Below, piece by piece: positions 1-11,838 of a stretch of 64,000 nt of DNA. Positions within the stretch are counted from its first letter, which is position 1, and each line of letters begins with the position of its first letter. Made by a program: the position numbers and the translations under genes. The DNA is from Epiperipatus broadwayi (taxonomy: Eukaryota; Onychophora; Udeonychophora; Euonychophora; Peripatidae), in NCBI GenBank assembly GCA_028023455.1, contig JAQFVV010006506.1:496501-560500 (forward strand), in the 5' to 3' direction. Below the pieces are notes generated by a model that had not been told where the DNA came from, ran no database searches, and saw only the letters and a list, made by a program, of their open reading frames with translations.

Positions 1-362
1 AGGTGTGAGTTAATATATGATAATAGTAAGGAAAGTAGTTTATTGTTTAAGGCTCCAATGGGATCTTTAGCTACAAAAGAATATACATGTAAATGAAAAA
101 ATGTGGTGATTTATTTTGTAAATTATGTAAGGAAGGAATAGAAAATATTAGGCATTTGTTAATTGAATGTAAATGTTTGAAAACAGAAAGAGTATATATA
201 ATGAAGTTGTAGAAAAATAAATATGAAAAGAGTGATTATACAGAAAGTGAATTATTGTTTTTTATGCTGGGTTTGAGAAAAGATAAGGGGGATTTAGATA
301 TAAAGGTTATACAGTTGACAAAGATTGTGTTGGGGAAATGGGATAGAGCAGATTATGGGTAA
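1..362 (+). pseudogene. LINE ORF2 3' end with zinc-binding tail (decayed)
   Basis: This is the C-terminal end of a non-LTR retrotransposon ORF2, the protein that reverse-transcribes LINE RNA at a nicked target. Reading from 96, the frame gives a cysteine-rich motif C-G-D-L-F-C-K-L-C followed by I-R-H-L-L-I-E-C, the usual pattern of the zinc-binding segment that follows LINE reverse transcriptases. The same frame is interrupted by TAG at 210-212 and then stays open to TAA at 360-362, giving a W-D-R-A-D-Y-G end. Bases 1-93 are open in a different frame, so there is also a frameshift near 93. The reverse transcriptase lies outside the window to the left. The clade is not certain. Confidence 0.6.
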
Positions 363-478
363 ATTTAGAGTGGGGAATGTAAAATAAAGTGGCTAACAGG
401 TTTATCTGGGCATAGTTGCTGAGATATTCTTGACTTCGTTTAAGGAGAAGCCATAATACATCACATCACATCACACAT
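363..478 (+). repeat. LINE 3' UTR and short tandem tail
   Basis: About 90 bases of untranslated sequence follow the LINE stop codon and end in a CATCA-type pentamer array (452-478). LINEs that lack poly(A) often end in such a short tandem repeat, so this is read as the insertion's 3' terminus. No target-site duplication could be paired because the 5' end is not in the window. Confidence 0.5.
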
Positions 479-1294
479 ATGAATTGTGTAGTATAATACC
501 TTGAAACGGTCTCAATCGAGATGCAAACCAGATCGATTAATGTTAAAATATAATTATTAATAGTTATTTATTTCAATCTTGTTTTGATTGATTGTTTATT
601 AGTGTATGTCTTATTTATTGTATATAACTAGGATTTCATTAAATAATCAAAAGGATTTTTAAAAACATATTACCCTGAAATAATCTTATATAATTTCATG
701 AACTGTATTATTAAATTTATTTTAATATTGAAATTTTACATTCAAAAGATAAATTTTAAATGGCATAAATTTTAAAAGAACATTTCAAATATTTTAAAAA
801 TTAAATATTATTTCATTTGATCAAAGCAATAAATGCCTAGAAGATACTTGTGAGAGGATTAGAAGATCTTTACAAGGTGAATAAAAAAATAATAGTTGTA
901 TTAGTAAAGAAAGAACTTTAATTGTAAACTTAATGGCATATGTGTACAATGCTAAGATTCTTTTATGAATGATAAAGTGAGTTAAGATTTCACCCCTCTT
1001 AATTGTTAATAGTGTTGCTTCGTATTTTATTATATTTTATTATAATGCTTCCCCTGTATATATTTGGTATTGTGACATAGGTTATTATTTGAACCAGTGT
1101 AACTTAATAGTTTATTATCTATAGTTAATAGCATTTACCATTTGTAGTTTTGTGTTTATAATTTTTGCTTGTACTTTGTCATTCCCTGCATCTTCTTTAT
1201 AGGTTACACAATAGTGTATTTTTTATCATTTTTATCTTACTCTTTATAGGTTACAAAATAGATTCCAATGTGTCAGCTATCCATAAGTAAGGGG

Positions 1295-1302
<8 letters not shown>
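479..1302. other. AT-rich spacer, nothing recognised
   Basis: Low-complexity A+T-rich DNA with many stops in all frames. No gene, RNA or repeat structure was recognised. Confidence 0.5.

Positions 1303-1369
<67 letters not shown>
1303..1369. repeat. (TA)n microsatellite, two blocks
   Basis: Two TA runs are separated by a few bases (AATCA). The block directly abuts the repeat unit that begins at 1371. Confidence 0.9.
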
Positions 1370-1370
<1 letters not shown>

Positions 1371-1373
<3 letters not shown>

Positions 1374-1450
1374 GGGACTTAAACTCAGACTGTCAAGCTC
1401 CCTACAACTATCCATTCCATCTTATGTAACTGAAAGCCATCACTACACAT
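1371..1450 (-). repeat. Dispersed repeat with tRNA B-box-like end
   Basis: Read on the minus strand this unit ends in a sequence like GAGTTTAAGTCCC, which resembles a tRNA internal promoter B box. It is a direct copy of 1849-1920, and its end is repeated inverted at about 1960-1995. It is probably a tRNA-derived SINE fragment or part of the neighbouring MITE family. No convincing A box was seen. Confidence 0.35.
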
Positions 1451-1824
1451 ATGTGAAAAAGATAAATGATCTTCAATATATGCATTTCATGCTGAAACAG
1501 CACTCTTCCGTTGGTTCAGATTACCATCTCTCACACATATATACAATCAGAGCTCAGTTCATATTAAGATAGCAAATCTCAAACTTTAATTAACAAGCTT
1601 CAATCTTCTCCACCCTCCAACTCTTTTCAGCCATCCATATCAGCGAATATCCAAAGATGAAATGCTCAAAGCGCTTGTTGGAGCTAATATTACTGTCATA
1701 CTCATGTTAACTTTAAGTCACCCTGACTCTTTACATATAGGACCTTAATATATCCATTGAAATATACAGAAGAGGGATGGGCAGAATACAGGCTGAATGG
1801 GTAATATTTAAATACATGTATATT

Positions 1825-2006
1825 GTCTATACTAAATTTAATGTAATTAGAAGGGACTTGAACTCAGACTTTCAAGTTCCTTACAACTATCCACTCCATC
1901 TTATACGATTGATACCCATGACAGTTCAATAAGAAGGTATGGGTAGATGTATGAAGCTGAGAGTATGAGTTAAAGTCCCTTCTAATTATATTTAGTATAG
2001 ACAATA
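1825..2006. mobile_element. Fold-back MITE (about 180 bp)
   Basis: The two ends are inverted copies: the left begins GTCTATACTAAATTTAATG and runs into TTAGAAGGGACTTGAACTCA; the right is the reverse complement (TGAGTTAAAGTCCCTTCTAA then TTTAGTATAGAC). The element has no coding capacity, and the flanks are TA-rich. It is read as a non-autonomous DNA transposon, superfamily unknown. The left arm shares sequence with the unit at 1371-1450. Confidence 0.6.
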
Positions 2007-2011
2007 TATAC

Positions 2012-2260
2012 ATACATATAAAAGACATATTTTGTGGGTTCATCCATGTTAAAAAATTTAAATATTAATATACTGACATTTCGACTTGATCACACAAGTC
2101 ATCTACTGGGTGATAAAAGGTAGAAAGATGGTTGTAGAGGTGCTACAATCACTTATTTGAAAAAAATGTTAAAGTTCCACCAATAGCAAAAATGTTAAAT
2201 TAAGAATAGTTTAGGCAAATTAACCCCAGTATAAATCAATTCTGAAAAAAATCATATGTT
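2012..2260 (-). mobile_element. PLE family B 3' UTR fragment
   Basis: This block matches the outer ends of the PLE pair at 53.66-54.87 kb: the same string of conserved patches occurs in order (CATGGATGAAC reversed, TGACTTGTGTGATCAAG reversed, the run around CATCTACTGGGTG and the GCTACAATCACT patch). It therefore represents the 3' non-coding end of the same PLE family, on the minus strand, with the coding part missing or decayed. Confidence 0.55.
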
Positions 2261-2269
2261 TAAAGACCA

Positions 2270-4240
2270 GACAGGGGAAGCATCTGTAGAATATCTAGAT
2301 AGTTTAGAAATATATCTTAAGCTGAACTTGATGACCAAAGAATATGTTAGCCATAGCAACTTAATAGTGTAATGCCCAAGCATGATGATGTTATCTATTT
2401 GACAAACCTATTATATTTTAGAAATATAGGGAAGCCTTCGAAAATAACCTCATGACAGAAAAGAGAAAGAAGTTATATATTACCAGGTAATGCAGGAAAA
2501 ATTTCGTGGAGAAGAAACTACTTTCATTTTTTTTAGAAGGCATGTAGCTATACTAATAACTGTAGATGCTATCAGTTTTACCAGAATCAGATTGTATGAA
2601 TAGTCCATTATAATTTATCCTTCAAGATTTGACAGTCTTAAACACTGATAAGAAGAACTCAGAGCAAGTAGCTGAATTTTTAAATGCATTATCTATCAGC
2701 ATGCATGCAAGGCTAAACAAGTAGGCTTACTGATAAAACTCGTGGTTATGCTTGCATCAATGCTTAGAAAATAGAAAATGGAAAACCTAGACAAAATATA
2801 AAATCCAACCAAAAATATGGATTAAATGAAGATCACCTTGAACTGAAATTGGAAATAAAATTTTAAAAAGTTATGAAGTATCAACCAAATGTATGCCATC
2901 TAGAGTTGGATATAACTACGATTTCATTGTTGAAATCAAATAAGCATGATATATTTAGCAAATTATCTCCAATGGATTTACCAATATCACTCAAGAAAAT
3001 ACTAGGAGAAAGATATGGATTAAATTATTGTGAAACTGAAGACAGTATTACATAGCGACTACTTTTAGATATGTGGAAAAGAATATATTTTTTTAAAAAA
3101 AAAGATATTATAATATTCAATATTAATAACTCGGATTATTTTTATATAAATTCTTTTAACTCGTATAGTAGTTTTTGTACTGGCGAATTATAGAGTGGTA
3201 TCTTGTTCAGTTGATGCCTGCACTAGTTTGCAGAAGTGCATTTACTTGATATATATAAATAAAGCCATATTTTTTTTAGTTTTTAAGGAAAATAATTCCT
3301 ATATTTATTACAAATGGTTGCTCAATAAAAGTATTTCAAGCATATCTGTATATACTAGTCAACGATTAGCTAGGTTTTTATTAGTAAACATATGTCACTG
3401 GAAGTTGCTGAATATAACCTCTTGGAATATGCACATGATCAGGCATATTACTTTATAGAGTCTCAGCATTGCTTAACATGACTTACATCGAGTGATGATG
3501 TATGTGATCAATCAATGTGGGCAGAGGCAGATACAACTGCAGAAGTTAAGCATTTGTGCATTTGATGAGAAAAATGGTTCTATGTACAGTCTACTCCCTT
3601 AATTAATAAAAAAATGAATTTGCAGAAATCATTATCACAAAATAGTATATAAAAAGATAAAATGATAAATAAAATACCTAATGAAACTGTCTCAATTTTT
3701 AATGCAGTAAGGGGGCTGTAATGCTCTGAACAGAGTCCAAAAGATTGCCATTCAGCAATGCATTGATAAAAAAAATAACTTTATAACGAGGTATTAAAAG
3801 TTGTTGTAAAAATAATAATAATAATAATTAAAAAAAAGGGATGAATGCATTGATTAAATACGATTTATTTAGAATGTTCATGCATGCGTATACATGTGTG
3901 ACATGTATGTGAGAGTGCATTGTTTGGATTAAGTAATTAAAAAATAAATAAAACATATTAAAGTATATGGGGAGAAATAAATTTAATCCATGTAATGTTA
4001 TTTATTAAAAAATAGCTTAAAATAAATTTAAGTATATAACTATATTTTAAAAAATAAAAAGAACTTCATTAGATTTGTAGATTAAAAAAATAAATTCAAC
4101 TTCAATATTAATTAATAAAAGAAAAATGTTAAAAGAATTCTTAAAATAATTAAATGATAAAAATGAGAAGGCATTGTCTTTTTTAATAGACTGAATAGGT
4201 GAAAAGTCACAGAAGTTGCCAACAGAGTGAACAGAAGTTA
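2270..4240. other. Decayed repeats, no recognised gene
   Basis: This stretch contains short frames such as 2873-3055 (+, 60 codons) and 3195-3458 (+, 87 codons). Neither shows a recognised motif, splice context or codon signature. The 2260-3060 part is slightly less AT-rich and looks like old retroelement DNA, but I could not assign it. Confidence 0.35.
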
Positions 4241-4244
4241 AAGA

Positions 4245-4800
4245 AAACTATCCTGGAAAAAAGTGTTAATACATGTAAATTAGGATCTGCAAACTCCACA
4301 AGTCTATGTTCACTTGCGTTTTTATCACTATAACCAAATTTACCTACAGCATTTTCATATTTCAATTATTTACCAATTCTTGAAATAGTCTCCCATAACA
4401 ATTTTAAAATGTTGTTTACTCTGATCAAAAGCCTTTTGTACATCCATATAAAAATCTTCTACTACTTCATCACTATGAGAACTTGTTGGGGCATAAACCT
4501 GAATTATCTGCATGTGATATCTGCTATTAAGTTGAATAATTAATTTTGCCACTCTGTCCCATACATCATTAAACTCTACAGTGTTATTCTTCCATATTTT
4601 ATTTATAATGAATCCTACTTCCAATATTTGTACCTTTGTAATGGAGTATATTCCCAATTTTTAAATCAATTGTCTCCATCTTTTCTTCTAACTTCACAAA
4701 GTCCAATAATATCCCATTTAATATGAGATACTTCTTTTAATTCTTGAAATCTTCCTTCTCTTGAAAGTGATCTGCAGTTGTAAGTATCTAAATAAATGAT
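4245..4800 (-). pseudogene. RTE-type LINE endonuclease remnant
   Basis: On the minus strand three frames together give an apurinic-like endonuclease, the N-terminal domain of RTE-type LINE ORF2 that nicks target DNA. From 4785 down to about 4670 the frame reads TYNCRSLSREGRFQELKEV then WDIIGLCEVRRKD, carrying the catalytic-region E of the EVRR motif. The frame at 4657-4370 continues with GFIINKIWKN, DRVAKLIIQLNSRY, IIQVYAPTSSHSDE and MGD. A third frame at about 4345-4250 gives VGKFGYSDKNASEHRLVEFA. At least two frameshifts and an altered GDFN motif (GDYFKN) show it is dead. The reverse transcriptase is absent. Such domains are often annotated as craniofacial development protein 2-like. Confidence 0.75.
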
Positions 4801-6344
4801 CATCGTCAAATGGCAGCCTGGGTTTACAATCAGAGGATTGTTAATACCCTTCACCTTCAAGCACCAACTGTTGCTTTGGCTGGTGACATTACAATCTCTT
4901 GTAAGTATACATACATATATAAATATTATAACCAGTTGGGATACATGGTGCACAGTGTCATAGTCATATATATATATATATATATATTCAGATTTAATCA
5001 AAGTATTTAAAAAAATTAAGAAGTTTGTTGATCATGTTTGGTTTTTCTTTTACTTGATAAATGGATAGTGGGAGATCTTGAAAATATAAGTTTAAATTGA
5101 TAACCATGGCAACCAAAAGCGTTTTAAATAGTATTGTTTGCTGCTAATTCTAGCTTCAAAATACTAAGTTTGTTATAATCAAATTCAAGAAAAACATACA
5201 GACAAATAAATAAATTTTGAAAATAGTTCAATATGAAATAAAAGTTTACTTGAATAAGATCAGTATTATTCTCACATATTTTAATTTCTGTTACTGCAGT
5301 CACCATAGTAATATTATTGCACATAATGTTGAATGTTTTCATTTTTGTTTGTAAATTAATTTTAATAATTATTATTAAAAAACATATGTAAATCATTTAT
5401 ATTTATAAAAGTGAATCAAGATTGTAATATCAATTTTTTATTTTGGTTTAAAAATAATAAAGAAAAATCATATCGAACTTAGATTTCATTTCAATGTATC
5501 CATTTCTGTCCAAACTTACATTGCACTTGCAACACAATGCGGGAAAGTTACTGGAACATATAGTTTGGCATTGAGTGGTTTCAGAGTGAATTTTGTTATC
5601 ACAGCCATAATGTCAGAAAGAGGTAGTATAAATAGCCAGAAAAGACTGTAATAGGATTCTTATCATCTTTTTGCCATTGCTGAAGACCGATGCGTTTTTC
5701 AGTTATTTAAGAAAAAAATTCTGTAAACTTTATTTTAAATGATGAAGCTATAAAATATGGAAGAATAAAGACTTAGCATTCTTCTCATTCATCTTGAATG
5801 GAAGCTAGTTGAAGAAGGTTCCAAAGAAGACAACAAACAAAAAAAATGTGAAAGAAGAGAAACCTATTTTTAAAAAATGAGTTGTATGAAATCTGCTATT
5901 TAAAAAAAAAAAGGAGTTCCAGGTTTAAAAATCTGAGTGTAACTATTCTTTGGATACTATATTTTAAGCCAAGAAAATATGCAGGATCAACTGGATTAAT
6001 TTACATTATTAATAAGCAAGTTAAACTTCACTCTCCTCGTTCAAAGGAAGCAAGGAAAAAGGACTTTTATTAAAATTCTTCACTTGATTTAATGGAATTA
6101 TTATATTTTAACATTATCTCTACTCAAGAGAATAAACTCATCTCCACATCTTATGAAAATGGACAGACTTTTACTTAGGGTATGATTTTTTAATGCATAT
6201 GTGTGCATATTTTTATATATTTTAAAAGAATGATTTCTGTTTTATTTAAATCATAAATATCATAGTACATTTAGGTGTAATAGAATTTATGCAATGAAAT
6301 GCTCCGAGAGATTTCTTTACTGATTGTTTAAACTCTTGTCTGAG

Positions 6345-6402
<58 letters not shown>

Positions 6403-8377
6403 GTTTAGTTGAAAACATCGGACAGAAAAGAGATTTAAATATATCGTTTAATTTTATATTTGTTTATCAATTATTATGTTAATGAACAAATAGAGTTAAT
6501 TTTTATTTGGTTACGTATATACTGTTGGTATCTGTCATTTAAAAATTTTTATTACGATATTCAAAATCTCTACTTCCATTCATTTTTTTTATATATACAT
6601 GTCATTAGATTTGCAACACATTTTAGAGTTCCACACATAAGTTTTATCTTTTCTTTTTATTTCAATCAATTGCAAATATCGGAAAATCTTCTATTGTATT
6701 TTGTTATTAATTTTACCTTCTTTTTTTTTATATAATCCAATAAATTGAGTTGATTTAAATGCTATGGCTCGTTTCATTTCTTTTTTATTTGGATTGCGTG
6801 AGATTATTTTGTTATTTAAAATTCGGTACAAGATTCGAACTCAACTGGGTAAGTGAACTAGAATATAAAATCATATGTTTGTATATTATAAAAAAAATTT
6901 AATCTTATTTACATATAAACTTTATATTTATTTTTCCATTCGAATATTTGCTTATATATATATATATATTAGTTAATACAAATTAATATCGTTAGTTTAG
7001 AGTTGATTTTTTTTTTGCTTATCTAGTCCTGTCATAAAGATCTAAATAGATCGTATTTTGTCATTGGTTTAGAATGACTTGTCTTAAATACTTTTTAAAT
7101 TTCTCTAAAGTGAAGTTATCCATTGACTAGTTTAATTGAATATTATCTTTGATTTGAATAACTGTCAGTTATAGTTATAAGCTTACTTATTGACAAAATT
7201 AATTTCATATTCGATTGATTGAAGATTCAAATAAATGGGATTAATAATTATAAGTTAATAAACATCCAATGGAAACTTAAGATATATTTTATATAATGTG
7301 ATTGGATATTGTGGAGTTAGAAATTATCTAATAGATTTGATGATAATAAATTCTCGTGTAGTATTCTATTTTAAAATATAAACGAAGCAATAATTATGTA
7401 TCGCTTTATTGGAAGATGGGAATGAAATGTTTATACATTGTATTTAGCGTTTTATTAAACCAAATATAAATTTGGGGTAAAAGATTATTTTGTTTCAACA
7501 TTTAAAGTAGTGTATAGGTTTTAAAAACATTTCGTAAAATACAATTTTAGTTATTTAGGAGCTCATCTGTGTAGATAAAATGCAGTATCATTAAATATTA
7601 AATAGATTTGAATTATTATAATGACAATAGATTAATAAAGTATGTTGGAATCCTGTTTATTTATTGATTCGAATTGACTTTCTTCCAATTACTAATCAAA
7701 TAGTTAGCTTAACCATATATTATTGTTTAGGGTAATGATATACCATTTCACTGCTTATGGCAGTTTACTTTGTAATCGTGATGGATTTGTTGATGTTTGG
7801 AGCTAATAATCTCAATGTTATTTCGTTTTACATATGGCTTAAATAAATTAGGCTTTAGTAAATATTATTAGTGTTTTAAGATAGTTCATTACATAATGGC
7901 GACCTGATTGAGCTAGGTTAAATTTTATTTAGATTTTAGAATTAGATTATATTGATCGTTCTTCCCAGTACAGGCAGATTTCAACCGTTATAAAAGTGCT
8001 GGCTATAGCATGACTAGATCAGTAAACTAATCGGTGATGATCATGGGAAAATGTACAGTATGTGAATTATTAAATACAATTATTAGAATTGCAAAAATTC
8101 GATTTTGATAAAATACTTATTAAAAGTTAGTGTAATTTACCCCGTTGCAAAAAGGGCAGCACCATCATCACCATTGACAAATCTGTCAGTTACAATATAT
8201 ATATAAAATAAAGGATAAGTAGAAATAAACACAGACATAAATTTTTTGTAGATATATCTCTACATTTCCTGGAATAAAAATAGTAAATAAAGGGTTACAT
8301 AATTCTGAATTTAAACAGAATTTTATTATAAATTAAAACATTTAAAAAGGTCTAAATAAATATTAATATTGTATAAT
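4801..8377. other. AT-rich region with microsatellites, no gene recognised
   Basis: The region holds TA runs at about 4968-4988 and 6955-6970 and the TA/TG array at 6348-6399. Several short open frames exist (for example 5124-5396 minus and 6460-6735 plus), but they are low-complexity, Ile/Phe/Tyr/Asn-rich translations typical of AT-rich noncoding DNA. Confidence 0.45.
6348..6399. repeat. (TA)n-(TG)n microsatellite
   Basis: A short TA run passes directly into about 20 TG repeats. Confidence 0.95.
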
Positions 8378-8393
8378 TATTATTATTATTATT

Positions 8394-8431
<38 letters not shown>
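8378..8431. repeat. (TTA)n-(TGA)n microsatellite
   Basis: ATT repeats change into about 12 TGA/ATG repeats. Confidence 0.95.
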
Positions 8432-8434
<3 letters not shown>

Positions 8435-8726
8435 GAATTTAAAAACAAGCATATCTACTGATAATTGTAAAAATATCTATCTTTGAAAATCTTTTAATTA
8501 ATGCTTGTAATTATGTAAAAATTTCTATTATCTATTTTAAAATCTTTTTAATTGCTTAAACTGATAAAATATTCAAAATGCAGAGATCAATTCATAGATC
8601 ACACGACCCTATCTCTTAAGCTTGTAAGTTATAAACAGTGAGGATTGCCAATTCCTCTACAAGCTTTATGATAAATGCTTAGCCGGAGCCAGCACTTAAA
8701 ATATGTCTGTCAGGAACCCCTCCCCA

Positions 8727-8770
8727 AACCCCTGACCATGGTTTTGTGCTTTGGCACTCCTCAGAGAGGC
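8727..8770 (-). ncRNA. Hammerhead-like motif with a mutated core (G12A)
   Basis: On the minus strand the order is: helix I strand GCCUCU, core CUGAGGA (8764-8758), a perfect 4-bp helix II GUGC/GCAC with loop CAAA, then AAAA where GAAA is required, helix III ACC/GGU with loop AU, cleavage-site C, and helix I return strand AGGGGU. All three helices form. The GAAA box has lost its G (position 12, part of the catalytic centre), so it is probably inactive. Helix III is the same as in the copy at 11774-11838. This is a hand fold; no covariance model was run. Confidence 0.5.
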
Positions 8771-8977
8771 TTTTAATTAAAAGTGCTTTTAGAAGGATTA
8801 AAATTGTTTTTAATCAAGAGAGATTTAAAAAAGTTACTATGTTTTTAAATTTAGTGTTTTTGTCACTTCACCAAGGCTCTATGGATAGAAAAGATTAATA
8901 GTCTGGATAATAGTTTTTGAAAATAACACTTTGGCTTGTAATTTTTGTAAATACTAGCCAGAAGAGTTTTTGTCTTG

Positions 8978-9075
8978 CATTGGTGGTTGAGAGGTCAGCG
9001 CAACTGCCTTGCACTGGCAGGCAGTTGCCCAGGTTGTGGGTTCATGTCCTGGCCGATGCTATGACACTTTTAAAA
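8978..9075 (+). mobile_element. tRNA-derived SINE (family copy 1)
   Basis: A tRNA-like head carries an A box TGGTTGAGAGG (8984-8994) and a B box GGTTCATGTCC (9039-9049) about 45 bases apart, the internal RNA polymerase III promoter layout of SINEs. A second copy lies inverted at 20112-20205. The two share GAGAGGTCAGCGCA, GCCTTGCA and the GGCCGATGCT-TGACA segment after the B box. It does not fold as an intact tRNA. The SINE body beyond 9075 was not delimited. Confidence 0.75.
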
Positions 9076-9079
9076 AAAG

Positions 9080-11320
9080 AGTCTGGTTTTTAGTCAGCTA
9101 ATAGTTAGCTGCAAAGTTGGCTAAAATATTTTATGAAGTAATAGTTTGCTGTAGCAGAGAACTGGCCAGAAGAGATAGCTAGCAGAGTTACACAGAAAAC
9201 TACCATGATGATGTAAGAATTCAAAAAACAGCTACTCTACAGTTCACTGGTGGAGTTTGAATTCACATGGAGAAAAAGGGTCAACATTCTTTGTAACTTT
9301 TAGCTACAAATGTGTTCTGAGAAAACAGCTCACTTTCCTGGCCCAATCCTAGCCAGAAGGGAACTGATCAATGCTAACAAGCATACTTGTATTATACTTT
9401 TAGACAATTTTCTGGATTATGCCTATTTTAATGATGGAGCAAAAACCAGCTTGTCCATGAGAAAATCCAGCTGAATGAAGTACTTATATATGTGCTGATG
9501 TGTCTATATGCAGAGAGAATCACAAATGTATAAGTGAACAAAATTTTAAATAAGTTTTTTTTTTTTGTAATTCATTAAAAATGACATTCTAAAAGTGAGA
9601 TATATAATCTATAGTGATTATTTTAAATAATTTATTGAGAGGGCAGAAAGTCATTTTGAAATTTATATTTTTTAATTGAAATGACTTTATTTTTCATTTA
9701 TTAAAAAAAATTAACATACATTCTAAAAATGAAACAAACACAAATAATTTTGTATGAATTAAAATAAACTTTCAAGAGTATATATTTTTTAAAAACATTT
9801 ACCTAATTAATCTTGAGGGTGACCTGTCAAGAGAGGAGCTTTCATAAACTGACAAAAAATTGACTTTCTTTCTTTTTAAAAAGAAATAAAGAAACTGTAA
9901 TCATTAAAAATACAATTTGATAATTAATTTTAAATTATATCTATATTTTGTTTATACAAACATGTATGTGTGAAATTTATGCATGTTTTCCAAATGGAAT
10001 TAATTAGGAAAATTACAATAATTTTATTCTGACAAAATGAAATATATAATATAGATGTTGGTGTGTGACTTCTATTTAATACATGCATGTATATTAAATA
10101 TGTTATTTAATCATTTATTGTATTTTATATAATGATTCAAATGTGATAGAAAATATATTTCATTTATATATTATTCACCAATTGAACTGTACTATGTGTG
10201 TGTGTATACATCAATGCTTATCAAGTATAACACACATGTAAAATTTAATCATTTTAAAATAATTTTATTAAGTGTCAATTGCAATATATTTATGTAATTG
10301 TAAAGCATGCATGTGTGTGCTTGTATGGAACATATATGTAAATCACAATGTAATAACTTGAATTGGTTCTAGTAGTTTTGTAAATCACTATGCAATAAGT
10401 TTGTTAGTATTGTATGTTAATCAAAATCAGAAGGCTTCTAATTGTAGAATCACATTCTAAATACCATAATATGATTTTTATTGTTGTTAATAAACTTGAA
10501 TTCATTTGTTAAAATTGTATTGCATCATATGTTGGTCTCCACAACAGTTATAGAGCTTATATTCTCTGAACTAGATTCAAACATGAGCTGAATATATAAA
10601 TGAGGTTGTATATTTAGTGCTTAAGGATCATTCCAGTATGACATTGCCCTGGCTTTGGCATGAGGATTATATTCTTCAAAGCCTATGCACTACATTTTAT
10701 TTTAGTTTATTCTTAGAATTTAAGTTTATAGTTGGCCAGTACATTAATGGTACTAAGTGGTCAAAGCATTGATGATGATCAGCATGCTTAATGTCACCAG
10801 CCTTATGGTTTAATGGATGAGACTTAAGTTGGTGCATCCAAATTAATGTTCAAATAATTTCCCAAGCTGGCAAAGGCTAAATAGTTGGCCTCATCTTGTA
10901 GAAGACCCATTTCCAATACAGTCACCAGATTGACTGTTGATTTACATTTTTTATTGTTCAAATCCAGTCACAAGATTAACTGTTGATTTTATTCTGATGT
11001 ATTTTGATGATAGATCATTCATGATGACTGATGTTTATTTCTTTTGAATATTACTTAATGTATATTTTTACTTATTGATAATGCTGGTTGATGAATTCAT
11101 AATTGTACTTTTAGTTGCTATAAGGAGTTAACTGAATTCTTCTAACTGGACTGATCTAGCCAGTTCTCTGTAATATAGAAAATTCTTGTATATTTGTTAT
11201 GATGTTAAACATTACTTGAACATTTTTTGAATATTTCACTTAAATATTATAATTTTATATTTTGTATTTGATATTTTGCCAACACCCAAGAGACAACCAC
11301 CTATACTCCATCCCATTACA
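9080..11320. other. AT-rich spacer with minor tandem duplications
   Basis: No gene was recognised. Small degenerate direct repeats occur at about 10332-10400 (GTAAATCAC units) and 10918-10995 (AGTCACMAGATT-ACTGTTGATTT units). Confidence 0.4.
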
Positions 11321-11321
11321 A

Positions 11322-11346
11322 TATATATATATATATATATATATAG
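11322..11346. repeat. (TA)n microsatellite next to the hammerhead repeat
   Basis: A TA run immediately left of the first hammerhead unit. A shorter TATATA also lies at the junction between the two units (about 11734-11740). Confidence 0.9.
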
Positions 11347-11388
11347 AAAGAGAGAGAGTTCGCAAAACAAACTCTTAACAAGCTTTAA

Positions 11389-11453
11389 GAATATGCTCAT
11401 CCCCAGACTGTGATTTCTGCATCTAGCATCATCAGTGAGGTGTTAGAATATTC
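11389..11453 (-). ncRNA. Hammerhead ribozyme motif, type I (unit 1)
   Basis: On the minus strand the core is consensus: CUGAUGA, helix II UGC/GCA with loop UAGAU, then GAAA. Helix III is weak here (AUC versus AGU, with a wobble and a mismatch). The predicted cleavage follows AGUC (C is base 11406). The strand before the core (CCUCA) pairs with UGGGG after the cleavage site, and the outer GAAUAU pairs with AUAUUC, leaving an internal loop in helix I as in natural type I hammerheads. The weak helix III may reduce activity. Confidence 0.75.
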
Positions 11454-11773
11454 ATTAGATTAAAAATACTAGAACTAGCCCAGCACTTTATCTAATGCCT
11501 AACTATTGAAAAGAAAATCTCAAATTTTCAGATATTCGTATGTCTAAAAATCCAGCTATCTAATTCAAATAGTCATGTGGGACTGAACTAAGTTCAGATA
11601 CATCATATATTAATAGCTCTAGCAATATAAAATTGCCAAAGCCTTAATAGCAAAAAAACAAAATTAAATTGATAAAAAATCAAGTCAGATGTCACATGAC
11701 CTAATTTTAATAAAGCTCGTATTTACAAATGTTATATATAGAGTTCGCAAAACAAACTCTTAACAAGATTTAA

Positions 11774-11838
11774 GAATACCCTCAACCCCAGACCATGGTT
11801 TCTGCATCTAGCATCGTCAGTGAGGTGTTAGGATATTC
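11774..11838 (-). ncRNA. Hammerhead ribozyme motif, type I (unit 2, best copy)
   Basis: The minus strand has core CUGACGA (the C falls at the variable position 7), helix II UGC/GCA with loop UAGAU, GAAA, a clean 3-bp helix III ACC/GGU with loop AU, and cleavage-site C after GGU. Helix I pairs ACCUCA with UGGGGU (one G-U). After an internal loop AAC/UG it continues with GAAUAUCCU against AGGGUAUUC (one G-U). All invariant core bases are present. This is the most complete ribozyme candidate in the window. Confidence 0.82.

Noticed and set aside
6826-6850. Perfect tRNA B box (GAGTTCGAATCTT on the minus strand)
   Set aside because: No A box, acceptor stem or cloverleaf around it.
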